Both the position numbers and the translations under genes were made by a program. A DNA stretch of 64,000 nt, from NCBI RefSeq assembly GCF_024137025.1, contig NZ_JAMYJR010000007.1:142522-206521 (forward strand), given 5' to 3'. A model generated the notes under the pieces. It was not told where the DNA came from, did no database searches, and saw only the letters and a list, made by a program, of their open reading frames with translations. Of the stretch, positions 1 through 7,536 are shown piece after piece (within the stretch, counting starts at the first letter, position 1; the number at the start of each line of letters is the position of its first letter). The stretch is from Paractinoplanes aksuensis. GTDB taxonomy: Bacteria > Actinomycetota > Actinomycetes > Mycobacteriales > Micromonosporaceae.

Positions 1-46
1 GGCCCCGGCCACGGGCGCGCCACAACTGATCAACATCCCGACCAGG

Positions 47-1465
47 TTATCCGGAGTGCTGTTCGTACTCGATGGTCAGTGCCTGGCCGAGCTCGGCCAG
101 CCGGTCGTCCGGGGCGGCGGCCTGCACGGCCGAGATGAAGGCGCCGTACGCCGTGGCCAGCCCGTCCAGGTCGCCGTCCTGCAACAACACCATGTACGTG
201 GCCTCGGCCACCCGGCGGAAGTCGGCCGGGGTCTCGGCCGGCGGCCCGGCCGGTCCGGGCGGGTCGGGCGTCTCGACCAGCTCCTCGGAGGCGGGGCCGA
301 CCTCGGGCACCGCCATCTCGGACCGCAGCCGCAGGCTGGCGCTGAGCAACCCGACCGGCGAGCCCTCGAACAGCGACGCCGGCTCGTAGTCGCGGGCCAC
401 CAGCCCGGCCCCGCGGGCCACCATCTCGTCGGGGTCGAGGTCGGTCCGGATGCGGGCGGCGCCCCAGCCCAGGTACGCGGCCAGGCGCTCACGGATGGCC
501 GGGATCCGGGTCGAGCCGCCGGCCAGCACCACCTGGTCGATGTCGCCCCAGCCCACCCCGTGCACGGCCCGGGCGGCCGCGATGGCCTCGCTCAGCAGGT
601 CGAGCGAGCGCTGCACGTCGGGCTCGATCATCGCCTCGAAGGCCCGCCGGCTCAGCGGCACGCCGGCGCTGACCGTGGCCGTGAGCAACGGCAGCTCCAG
701 GGTCGTGGTGTCGGCGTCCGACAGCTCGCGCTTGCGAATCTCGGCCTCCCACCGCACCCGCTGCCGGATCGCCGGGTCCCGGCTGAGGTCGACGTGGTGG
801 CGCTGGCGGATCTGGCGCAGCGCGTGGGCGACGATCAGCTCGTCGAAGTCGTCGCCGCCCAGCACCTGGTCGCCGGCCGTGCCCAGGACGTCGACGGTGC
901 CGTCCTCGACCCGCACCACCGAGGCGTCGAACGTGCCGCCGCCGAGGTCGTAGATCGCGTACGTGCCGGGCACGGCGTCCACCCCCAGCGCCATGGCCGC
1001 GGCCACCGGGTCCTCGACCAGCCGCCGCACGTTGAGCTGGGCCAGCCCGGCCGCCTCGCGCAGGGCCCGCCGCTGGGCCTCGCCGGCCACGGCCGACACG
1101 GTGATCACGGCGTCGTGGATCGGCTCGCCGATGAACGCCTCGGCCTGCCGCTTGAGCTCGATGAGCAGATAGGCGCCGATGTCGCGGGGCAGGTAGGCGC
1201 GGCCGCGGAACCGTACCCGGTCGCCGCTGCCCAACCGGCGCTTGATGCCGGCGATCACGTTCTCGGGGTCACCGGCCGGGGGCACCCCGGCCACGACCTG
1301 GCCGTTCCTGTCCTGGCCGACCGTGGCCGGCATGGTGGACGCGCCGCTCGGGCCACGGACGACGAGAGGCTTGGCCCCGTCCCAGACCGAGACCGCGCAC
1401 GAACTGGTGCCGAGGTCGATCCCGACCACACGATGGAAAGAGGGGTACGCGTCGGGATGCTCGGT
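47..1465 (-). CDS. Hsp70-family (DnaK-like) ATPase without a substrate-binding domain
   Basis: An actin-fold Hsp70-type ATPase. Seen: the phosphate motif IDLGTSSCAV near residue 15, DLGGGTFD near residue 170 and VVLAGGSTRIP near residue 318, all in DnaK order. The ATPase region ends around residue 370. The remaining ~100 residues are a Pro/Glu-rich linker and a helical tail, with no room for the beta-sandwich peptide-binding domain of true DnaK (about 600 aa). It is therefore probably a specialised paralogue rather than a general chaperone (inference). The TTG at 1465 is chosen because AGGGGG lies 6 nt upstream. A longer form starting at TTG 1513, or a shorter one from a GTG just before IDLGTS, cannot be excluded. 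It lies last in a minus-strand row behind a TPR protein gene. Confidence 0.8.
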   Translation of the reverse strand, partial: TEHPDAYPSFHRVVGIDLGTSSCAVSVWDGAKPLVVRGPSGASTMPATVGQDRNGQVVAGVPPAGDPENVIAGIKRRLGSGDRVRFRGRAYLPRDIGAYLLIELKRQAEAFIGEPIHDAVITVSAVAGEAQRRALREAAGLAQLNVRRLVEDPVAAAMALGVDAVPGTYAIYDLGGGTFDASVVRVEDGTVDVLGTAGDQVLGGDDFDELIVAHALRQIRQRHHVDLSRDPAIRQRVRWEAEIRKRELSDADTTTLELPLLTATVSAGVPLSRRAFEAMIEPDVQRSLDLLSEAIAAARAVHGVGWGDIDQVVLAGGSTRIPAIRERLAAYLGWGAARIRTDLDPDEMVARGAGLVARDYEPASLFEGSPVGLLSASLRLRSEMAVPEVGPASEELVETPDPPGPAGPPAETPADFRRVAEATYMVLLQDGDLDGLATAYGAFISAVQAAAPDDRLAELGQALTIEYEQHSG

Positions 1466-1547
1466 CAAGGCCGCCCCCTGTGACCAGCAGTGCTCGGTGC
1501 TGCTGGCCGTCAAATTAGCGACTGAGCGGAAAAGATCGCGATCGATC

Positions 1548-1563
1548 CGTCGGACATCCGACG
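1548..1563. promoter_or_regulatory. 16-bp dyad upstream of the Hsp70-like gene
   Basis: CGTCGGA and its exact reverse complement TCCGACG are separated by 2 bp, in the short gap before the Hsp70-like gene. It resembles an operator for a dimeric repressor, but no regulator can be named from the sequence. Confidence 0.35.
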
Positions 1564-1583
1564 AACGCTGGACAGATTCCGGG

Positions 1584-2288
1584 TCAGGCGGCGGCGCGCT
1601 CGGCGTCGGCCAGCGCGTGCTCGGCCCAGCCGATCCGCTGGCCGGTCAGGCCGGCCTGCCGGGCCTGGTGGACGGCCTCGCGCAGCAGCCGCAGGGCCTC
1701 GGGCAGGTTGCCCGCGGCCAGTTCGGCCTCGCCCAGGGCCAGCGTGCCGGTGGCGACCCGGCGCGGGTCGCCGAAACGCTCCCGCAGCACCTGGGACATG
1801 CGCAGATGGCGCAGCCCGCGCTCGGTGTCGCCGGCCACGAAGACGTGGAAGAAGCCGATGTGCCGGTGCACCTCGGACCGGACCATCTCGTCGGCGTAGC
1901 TCTCGGCCAGGGCCAGCGCCTCGGTGTAGTACGGCATCGCGGTCGTCCAGTCGCCCCGCAGCACCTGATGGACCAGGCCGAGGCCGAACAGCGACTCGGC
2001 GGCCCCGGCCGCGTCGCCGACCTCGCGCTGGATGCGCAGCGCGGCGGTGAACAACTGCTCCTCGGTCGACCAGTCGGCCCGGGCCAGGTCGCCGCCGATC
2101 GCGGCGAAGTGGGCCAGCATGCCCAGCCGGGTCAGCGCGGCCGCCTCCTCCACCGGCTGACCGGCGTCGCAGGCCTGCCGGCGCGCACCCTCGAGCATCT
2201 GCCACGCCGGCAGGAAGTCGCCCGTGCGGAACGCCGCCTCGAGCATCGCCTCGTTGCCCGCCGCCAGCAGCGCCCCCGCGGTCTCCAT
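1584..2288 (-). CDS. TPR-repeat protein
   Basis: A 234-residue, Ala/Leu/Arg-rich, all-helical protein with repeated ~40-residue units typical of tetratricopeptide repeats (for example AAGAAESLFGLGLVHQVL, ATGTLALGEAELAAGNL and GWAEHALADAERAAA). No catalytic motif, signal peptide or DNA-binding domain is seen, so it probably acts as a protein-protein scaffold. It resembles the sensor-like TPR half of large actinobacterial regulators. The ATG at 2288 is preceded by TAACGT with a 7-nt gap and no Shine-Dalgarno sequence, which suggests leaderless transcription. It sits directly upstream of the Hsp70-like gene, so a functional link (client or co-chaperone scaffold) is possible but unproven. Confidence 0.75.
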   Translation of the reverse strand: METAGALLAAGNEAMLEAAFRTGDFLPAWQMLEGARRQACDAGQPVEEAAALTRLGMLAHFAAIGGDLARADWSTEEQLFTAALRIQREVGDAAGAAESLFGLGLVHQVLRGDWTTAMPYYTEALALAESYADEMVRSEVHRHIGFFHVFVAGDTERGLRHLRMSQVLRERFGDPRRVATGTLALGEAELAAGNLPEALRLLREAVHQARQAGLTGQRIGWAEHALADAERAAA

Positions 2289-2295
2289 GGACGCT

Positions 2296-2301
2296 ACGTT
2301 A
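2296..2301 (-). promoter_or_regulatory. -10 element of a leaderless promoter for the TPR gene
   Basis: TAACGT on the minus strand ends 7 nt before the ATG at 2288. A TANNNT hexamer 6-8 nt upstream of a start codon without a Shine-Dalgarno sequence is the usual layout of leaderless actinobacterial genes. Confidence 0.5.
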
Positions 2302-2309
2302 GCTTCTCA

Positions 2310-2960
2310 TCACACTCCGAGGCCGCCCAGAGCCTCATCGATGGGATCCGACCCGCCGAAGAGCTCGAACGTCACCCCGACGGTGGCCGGCGTGGTCAGG
2401 CAGGTGGCCACCACGGCAGCCACGTCGTCGCGCGGCACCGGGCCGCGCCCGCCCATCTCGCGGCGCACGGTGACCAGTCCGGTGCCCGGTTCGTCGGTCA
2501 GGCTGCCCGGGCGCACGATCGTCCAGTCGAGGGCCTCGAGCGCGGTCACGTACGCGTCGGCCTCGCCCTTGGCGGCCAGGTAGGGGCCCATCGTGTCGCC
2601 GCCGGCGGCCGGGTCGTGGGCGCCGATCGACGAGATCATGACGTAGCGGCGGACGCCCTGCTCGACGGCGGCGTCGGCCAGCTTCACGGCGCCGCCGAGG
2701 TCGACCGTCCTTTTGCGCGCGGGGCCACTGCCTGGCCCGGCGCCGGCCGCGAAGACGACGGCGTCGGCCCCCTTGACGTACGGGGAAAGGGTCGGATCGT
2801 TCTCGAGGTCGCCGATGACCGGGACCGCGCCCACGGCTTGCAGGTCGGCCGCCTGCTCGGGCTTGCGGATGAGCCCGCGCGCGGTGTGACCCGACGCGGC
2901 AAGAATTTTGAGCAGACGGAGAGCGATCTGGCCGTGGCCGCCCGCGACGAGGATGTCCAT
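2310..2960 (-). CDS. NAD(P)-binding oxidoreductase, NmrA/SDR-a type
   Basis: A 216-residue Rossmann-fold protein. It starts MDILVAGGHGQIALRLL, a GxxGxxG-like dinucleotide motif for atypical short-chain dehydrogenases. It continues with the VVFAAGAGPGS strand-turn and a YVMISSIGAHDP segment that matches the active-site region of NAD(P)H-binding (NmrA/YwnB-like) proteins. Substrate unknown; members act as NAD(P)H sensors or reductases. ATG 2960 is used; an in-frame TTG three codons upstream is possible. It ends about 20 bp before the TPR gene and starts about 10 bp after the LacI regulator gene, so it may share its transcript. Confidence 0.8.
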   Translation of the reverse strand: MDILVAGGHGQIALRLLKILAASGHTARGLIRKPEQAADLQAVGAVPVIGDLENDPTLSPYVKGADAVVFAAGAGPGSGPARKRTVDLGGAVKLADAAVEQGVRRYVMISSIGAHDPAAGGDTMGPYLAAKGEADAYVTALEALDWTIVRPGSLTDEPGTGLVTVRREMGGRGPVPRDDVAAVVATCLTTPATVGVTFELFGGSDPIDEALGGLGV

Positions 2961-2970
2961 GCCCTCCAAC

Positions 2971-4008
2971 CTATGCCGAGTCGCGCACCACCAGCGTGGG
3001 CTGGAAGGTCACCGAGCGCGGCAGCCGGCCCGGGGTGGCGATGTGAGCCATCAGCACCTCGGCCATCTCGGCCGCCATCTCTTCGACCGGCTGGCGCACG
3101 GTGGTCAGCAGCGGGCGGCAGTCGAGGGCGGCGCTGCTGTCGTCGAAACCGACCACGGCGATGTCCTCGGGCACCCGGCGGCCCAGTTCCTGCACCGAGC
3201 GCAGCGCGCCCTCGGCCATCAGGTCGTTGGCCACGAAGAGCCCGTCGATGTCCGGGTGCTCCGCGAGCAGCCGGCGGGCCGCGGTCTCGCCGCCGGCCCG
3301 GGTGAAGTCGCCCTCGACCGCCGGCACCTCCCGGCCCGACAGATGGGCCCGGAAGCCCTCGAGCCGGTCGAGGCCGCTCGGGATGTCCAACGGTCCGCTG
3401 ATCGTGGCCAGCCGGGTGCGGCCCAGCGCCAGCAGCCGGTCGGCGGCCAGCCGCGCGCCCAGCCGCTGGTCGACGTCGACGTAGCTGACCGCGATGGGCG
3501 AGGTCGGCCGGGCCGAGACGACGGCCGGGATGCCCAGCTCGTGCACCTGGCGGGGCAGCGTGTCCTGCTCGTGGCTGCTGATCAGCAGCACCCCGTCCAC
3601 GTGGCCCTGACGCAGATAGCGGATCACCTGGTGGTGGTCGGTGGAGTCGGTCGGGATGACGACCAGGTGGATGTCGTGGGGGCGCAGCGCCCCCGTGGCG
3701 CCCGCCGTGATCCGCCCGAAGTAGGGGTCGGTGAAGATGCGGTTGAGGAACGAGTGGTTGTCGGGCCGGTCGGGCTCGCTGATCACCAGGGCCACCGAGT
3801 TCGAGCGGCGGGTGACCAGGCTGCGAGCGGCCACGTTGGGCACGTAGCCGGTGTCGGCGATCGCCCGCTGCACCATCTCGCGGATCTTGGCGTCGACGCT
3901 GGGGGCGCCGTTGATCACTCGGGACACGGTCGCGCGCGACACCCCGGCCGCCTCGGCGACCTGGTCCATCGTCGGATGCTGCCCACCGCGCGCGGGCCGG
4001 GTTGTCAT
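2971..4008 (-). CDS. LacI/GalR-family transcriptional regulator
   Basis: A 345-residue repressor. The N-terminal helix-turn-helix reads MDQVAEAAGVSRATVSRVIN, followed by the hinge-helix segment VAARSLVTRRSNSVALVIS and a periplasmic-binding-protein-like sensor domain of about 280 residues (GVLLISSHEQDTL, DGLFVANDLMAEGAL, VVGFDDSSAAL). Such proteins bind sugars or oligosaccharides and repress glycan-use genes. Start ATG 4008: TATAAC lies 7 nt upstream on the minus strand and there is no Shine-Dalgarno, so it is probably leaderless. It lies just downstream of a secreted GH16 glucanase and a DUF1996 protein. Two GAAGCGCTT-type dyads upstream of the GH16 gene are plausible targets (inference). Confidence 0.93.
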   Translation of the reverse strand: MTTRPARGGQHPTMDQVAEAAGVSRATVSRVINGAPSVDAKIREMVQRAIADTGYVPNVAARSLVTRRSNSVALVISEPDRPDNHSFLNRIFTDPYFGRITAGATGALRPHDIHLVVIPTDSTDHHQVIRYLRQGHVDGVLLISSHEQDTLPRQVHELGIPAVVSARPTSPIAVSYVDVDQRLGARLAADRLLALGRTRLATISGPLDIPSGLDRLEGFRAHLSGREVPAVEGDFTRAGGETAARRLLAEHPDIDGLFVANDLMAEGALRSVQELGRRVPEDIAVVGFDDSSAALDCRPLLTTVRQPVEEMAAEMAEVLMAHIATPGRLPRSVTFQPTLVVRDSA

Positions 4009-4015
4009 GCGGTCC

Positions 4016-4021
4016 GTTATA
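4016..4021 (-). promoter_or_regulatory. -10-like element before the LacI-family gene
   Basis: TATAAC on the minus strand, with 7 nt to the ATG at 4008 and no ribosome-binding site. The spacing fits a leaderless promoter, although the last base deviates from TANNNT. Confidence 0.35.
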
Positions 4022-4084
4022 GCAGCGAGCTGGGGACGGGTGCCGCCGCCGTCAGGTCCACCGCCGGCGACACCCGTGGTCATA

Positions 4085-5341
4085 TCAGGGACGTCCGTCC
4101 GTGCCGCACTTGACGATCGGGCGGATGCAGTCGTTCACCCGGCGCGCCAGCTCCTCCACCGGCCAGGCGTTGAAGAAGTCGCCGTGCATGGTGTAACCCG
4201 GGCCCGAGGCCAGCCGGAAGTTGGCCGGGTTGCCGTTGACCGGGTACCGCATGACCTGCCGCAGCTTCGGCACGACGACCGGGTGGCTGGGCGGGCAGGC
4301 GTTGTTGACCGGGTACGCCATGTGGCTCTTGTGATCGGTCGAATCCAGGTTCACGCCGTCCCAGCAGTGCGGGAAGTCGAGGTACGACTCCAGCATCGTG
4401 CCCGGCGGGCAGGTGACGAAGTCGTGCGACGACCCGGCCTCGCCGGCGTGCAGGCACGACCAGCGCGAGATGGTGTTGTCGTTCGGACCCGTCGCCTTGG
4501 CGTTGCCGGCCACGATCCGCAGCCCCAGCGGGAAGGGCTGCGTCTGGGCGATGAGGTCGTCGCGGACGCCCTCACCCAGGTAGTAGAAGATGCCCGTCGT
4601 CGGCTCGACCGGGGTGTTGCCGTTGTACAAGGTCGGGATCCAGTACGACGACTTGTCGATCGACGGGTTGCAGTTGCTGTTCGCGTTGAGCAGGTCCTGC
4701 GTCGTCGAGAACGCGTTGGTCACCTCGCTGCCGAAGAAGCTGTGCATGTGCGAGGCGCCGGGCATGTTGGGGAAGATGATCGGGTCGTCCGGCAGCCGGT
4801 GGCTGAACGGGCAGTCGGCCAGGAACTCGGCGACCCGGACGGCCCCGGGTGGGATGGTCGGCGGGGTCGTGCCGCCACCACTGCCGTACACCTGGAACTC
4901 GGTTAGAGAAACACCCCACTGCGTGGCCCGTACGGTGGTTTCGAGCCGGACATATCGGCCCGTGCCCGCAGCCGTGATCGTCTGGCGGCCGCCCGTGCCG
5001 TTCGCGGTGCTGTAGAGCGTGCTCCACGACGAGCCGTTGGCCGACACCTTCACGCTGAAGGCCCGGGCGTACGCGGACTCCCAGTTGAGCACCACCGACG
5101 AGATACTGGCGCTCGCGCCCAGGTCGACCTGCAGCCACTGCGGGTCACTGAACGCGCTCGACCACCGGGTGCCGAGGTTGCCGTCCACGGCGTTGGCGGC
5201 CGGGAAGGCGGCCGACTCGGTCGAGCTGGCCGTGGCCGTCCTGCCCTGGGAGATCAGGGAGTCGGCGGCGTCGGCCCGGGTGGCGACCGTCAGCAGGGCG
5301 GCGCCCAGCAGCGTCGCGGCCAGGATCCCCCGGCCCCTCAC
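4085..5341 (-). CDS. Secreted DUF1996 protein with N-terminal F5/8 type C (discoidin) module
   Basis: A 418-residue secreted protein. Signal peptide at residues 1-27 (Arg-rich start, ILAATLLGAALLTVATRADA). An F5/8C carbohydrate-binding module follows at about 30-155, with AVDGNLGTRWSS and WLQVDLG and ending TEFQVYG. Residues 165-415 form a DUF1996 domain (FLADCPFSHRLPDDPII, then MHSFFG, with conserved His and Cys residues). DUF1996 proteins are secreted and functionally undefined, though often fused to glycan-binding modules. The GTG at 5341 overlaps the TGA of the upstream GH16 gene (GTGA), so the two are translationally coupled. Both carry related discoidin modules and probably target the same polymer. 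Confidence 0.88.
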   Translation of the reverse strand: MRGRGILAATLLGAALLTVATRADAADSLISQGRTATASSTESAAFPAANAVDGNLGTRWSSAFSDPQWLQVDLGASASISSVVLNWESAYARAFSVKVSANGSSWSTLYSTANGTGGRQTITAAGTGRYVRLETTVRATQWGVSLTEFQVYGSGGGTTPPTIPPGAVRVAEFLADCPFSHRLPDDPIIFPNMPGASHMHSFFGSEVTNAFSTTQDLLNANSNCNPSIDKSSYWIPTLYNGNTPVEPTTGIFYYLGEGVRDDLIAQTQPFPLGLRIVAGNAKATGPNDNTISRWSCLHAGEAGSSHDFVTCPPGTMLESYLDFPHCWDGVNLDSTDHKSHMAYPVNNACPPSHPVVVPKLRQVMRYPVNGNPANFRLASGPGYTMHGDFFNAWPVEELARRVNDCIRPIVKCGTDGRP

Positions 5342-7101
5342 TGGTACACCCGCACGTAGTCGACGAGCATCCGCGACGGGAACGGGGTGGTGGCGTCGAT
5401 CGGACCGGGGAAGTCGCCGCCCACGGCCAGGTTGAGGATCAGGTAGAACTTGTGGTCGAAGATCCACGGGCCCCGGGTGTTCTCCACCGTCTCCTTGCCG
5501 GCCGTGAACACCAGCCGGCTGTCCAGGAAGAACCGGATGCCCTTGCTGTCCCACTCGGCCGCGTACACGTGGAAGTCCTGCGACAGGTCGACCCCGGCCG
5601 CGCTCTTCTGGCCGTAGCCGCCGGCGCCGTTGTAGGCCGGGGCGTGCAGCGTCGTGTACGTCTCGTTGGTGTTGCGGCCCAGGACCTCCATGATGTCGAT
5701 CTCGCCGTTGTACGGCCACGGGCGTCCGCTGAGGAAGTCGTCACCCATCATCCAGAACGCGGGCCACAGGCCGTTGCCCTTCGGCACCTTGATCCGGGCC
5801 TCGAACCGGCCGTACTGGGTGCTGAACTTGCCGCCCGTGTTCATGCGGGCCGAGGTGTACTGCCGGCCCTGGTAGTCCTGCCGGCGGGCCTCCATGACCA
5901 GGTTGCCCTGACCGTCGGTCTGCGCGTTCTCGCTGTTCGGCGTGTAGTACTGGATCTCGCCGTTCTGCGGGACACCCGGGTCGTACGTCCACTTGGCCGT
6001 GCTCGGCTTGGTGCCGGCGGCCTCGTTGAAGTTGTCCTCGAAGACCAGGCGCGAGGCCGGAAAGGCCGGGTCGGCGGGCGGGGCCGGCGGGGCGACCGGG
6101 GCGCCGCCGGTGCCGTAGACGCTGAACTCCCAGAGCGAGTACCCGTAGGCGCTGGCCCGGGCGGTGCCGTACATCCGCACGTAGCGGCCGGTGCCGGTGG
6201 CGTTGATGACGTCCTTGAGGCCGTCACCGGTGGTGGTCGTGAAGATCGGGTTCCAGTTGACGTTGTCGTTGGATACCTGGATCTGGTAGTTCTTCCCGTA
6301 CGCCGGGTCCCACTGCAGCACGACCTGGCTGATGGTCGCGGTCGCGCCCAGGTCGACCGAGATCCAGCCCGGGTCGACCCAGCCGTTGGTCGAACTGGTG
6401 GCCCAGCGGCTGGCCGGGTCGTTGTCGAACGCCTTGTCCGGGCTGCACGGGTTGCAGTTGACGTCGTTCTGCCAGGTCGACGCGGCGGCCGGCTTGTTGT
6501 ACGACAGCAGCCGCGCGGTGCCGCTGGGCGGCGGAGTGGTGGTCGGCGGCGGCGTGGTCGGCGGCGTGGTGCCGCCCGAGAACACCTGGAACTCCCAGAA
6601 CGAGTAGCCGTAGATCGGCAGCGCCCGCTCGGTCAGGTTGATCCGCACGTAGCGCGCGGTGCCGCTGACCGCGATGCTCTGCTGGCCACCGGCGCCGGTC
6701 GTGGTGGCGTAGGCCTGGGTCCAGGAACTGCCGTTGGCCGAGAACTGCAGATTGAAGGCCTTGGCGTACGCGCCCTCCCAGTTGATGGCGATGCGGCTGA
6801 CCGCGGTCGGCGTGCCGAGGTCGACCTGCCACCACTGGCTGGCCGAGAACGAGCTGGCCCAGCGGGTGCCGTTGTTGCCGTCGACCGCCTCACCGGGCAG
6901 GTAGGCGCCGGCCACCTCGGTCGAGCTGGCGGTGGCGGTCTTGCCCTGCGAGACGACGACCTCCGCCGCCTCGGCTTTTCCGGTGGTGGCGACGAAGAAG
7001 GCGGCGAGCAGACCCACGAGGGCCGCGCCGAGAGTGAGAATCCGGGCCGGAGACAGCCTGCTGCGAGGCGTCCCGAGCCCGTCCAGGACCGGGGATGTCA
7101 T
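5338..7101 (-). CDS. Secreted GH16-family endo-beta-glucanase with two F5/8 type C modules
   Basis: A 587-residue secreted glycoside hydrolase. A signal/TM segment (ILTLGAALVGLLAAFFVAT) ends at AEA. Two discoidin-type CBM modules follow (about residues 45-170 and 195-330), separated by a Pro/Thr linker. A GH16 domain occupies about 345-587. The catalytic signature is E467-I-D-I-M-E472 (nucleophile and acid/base), followed by W/H-rich strands such as FHVYAAEWDSKGIRFFLD, as in laminarinases. Expected activity is hydrolysis of beta-1,3- or mixed-link glucans; exact specificity is not readable. ATG 7101 has GGAG upstream and gives a proper signal peptide; longer in-frame versions add an unlikely leader. 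Two LacI-type dyads lie 35-115 bp upstream. Confidence 0.93.
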   Translation of the reverse strand: MTSPVLDGLGTPRSRLSPARILTLGAALVGLLAAFFVATTGKAEAAEVVVSQGKTATASSTEVAGAYLPGEAVDGNNGTRWASSFSASQWWQVDLGTPTAVSRIAINWEGAYAKAFNLQFSANGSSWTQAYATTTGAGGQQSIAVSGTARYVRINLTERALPIYGYSFWEFQVFSGGTTPPTTPPPTTTPPPSGTARLLSYNKPAAASTWQNDVNCNPCSPDKAFDNDPASRWATSSTNGWVDPGWISVDLGATATISQVVLQWDPAYGKNYQIQVSNDNVNWNPIFTTTTGDGLKDVINATGTGRYVRMYGTARASAYGYSLWEFSVYGTGGAPVAPPAPPADPAFPASRLVFEDNFNEAAGTKPSTAKWTYDPGVPQNGEIQYYTPNSENAQTDGQGNLVMEARRQDYQGRQYTSARMNTGGKFSTQYGRFEARIKVPKGNGLWPAFWMMGDDFLSGRPWPYNGEIDIMEVLGRNTNETYTTLHAPAYNGAGGYGQKSAAGVDLSQDFHVYAAEWDSKGIRFFLDSRLVFTAGKETVENTRGPWIFDHKFYLILNLAVGGDFPGPIDATTPFPSRMLVDYVRVYQ

Positions 7102-7136
7102 GGAGGGACTCCAGGGGATCGGGGATATGAACGCTC

Positions 7137-7150
7137 GGGGAAGCGCTCTT
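7137..7150. promoter_or_regulatory. LacI-type operator candidate 1 upstream of the GH16 gene
   Basis: GGGGAAGCGCTCTT, an imperfect palindrome centred on AGCGCT (7142-7147). The central CG with flanking A/T symmetry is typical of LacI-family operators such as CebR-like boxes. It lies 36 bp upstream of the GH16 start. Confidence 0.5.
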
Positions 7151-7204
7151 TGTAACGCCACTGTCATCCGCGCTTCGTCAGGTGTCAATGCCTGGTAGCA
7201 GGCC

Positions 7205-7217
7205 GGGAAGCGCTTTC
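7205..7217. promoter_or_regulatory. LacI-type operator candidate 2 upstream of the GH16 gene
   Basis: GGGAAGCGCTTTC, centred on AGCGCT (7209-7214), almost the same as the dyad 67 bp away. A repeated dyad before a gene set that contains its own LacI regulator suggests cooperative or looping repression (inference). Confidence 0.5.
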
Positions 7218-7304
7218 TTGGAGGTTCCCGCAGGTGGAGGCCCGGACGCGTGCCACGGTTCCGGAACCGTCGTCCGTCCTATTCGCCAGGAAACCCGAAG
7301 GCTG

Positions 7305-7310
7305 TACAGT
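7305..7310 (+). promoter_or_regulatory. -10 element of a leaderless promoter for the 54-aa protein gene
   Basis: TACAGT lies 8 nt before the ATG at 7319, and no Shine-Dalgarno sequence is present. This fits a leaderless transcript. Confidence 0.5.
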
Positions 7311-7318
7311 TTCGGGCC

Positions 7319-7483
7319 ATGACCGACACCGACCAGCCGACCGGACGTCACGCCGCCAAGCAGGACGACCTGGGCGCCCGCTCCACCGTCAACATCAAGA
7401 AGTACCTGGAGAAGGACGAAGCCCTCGAGCGCCAGGCCGCCACCGGCCGCCACGCCGCCCCCGAGGAGAAGCCCGAGAACTGA
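7319..7483 (+). CDS. Small charged protein (54 aa), function unknown
   Basis: A 54-residue hydrophilic protein with no signal peptide or membrane segment. The motif TGRHAA occurs near both ends, flanking a central lysine-rich segment (STVNIKKYLEKDEALERQAA) that could form an amphipathic helix. Support for it being real: a leaderless-type promoter immediately upstream, an ATG start, strong GC3, and a hairpin terminator just after the stop. It is not a family I recognise. It is divergent from the GH16 gene and convergent with cobN. Confidence 0.6.
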   Translation: MTDTDQPTGRHAAKQDDLGARSTVNIKKYLEKDEALERQAATGRHAAPEEKPEN

Positions 7484-7494
7484 GGCTGACGCAC

Positions 7495-7533
7495 GCTGAC
7501 CGGGCCCTCGCGCGACGCGGGCGGCCCGTCAGC
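7495..7533. terminator. Hairpin terminator between the 54-aa protein gene and cobN
   Basis: GCTGACCGGGCC at 7495-7506 pairs with GGCCCGTCAGC at 7523-7533 with a single bulge. It sits between convergent genes and probably serves both. There is no long T-tract, as is common in actinobacteria. Confidence 0.65.
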
Positions 7534-7536
7534 AGG

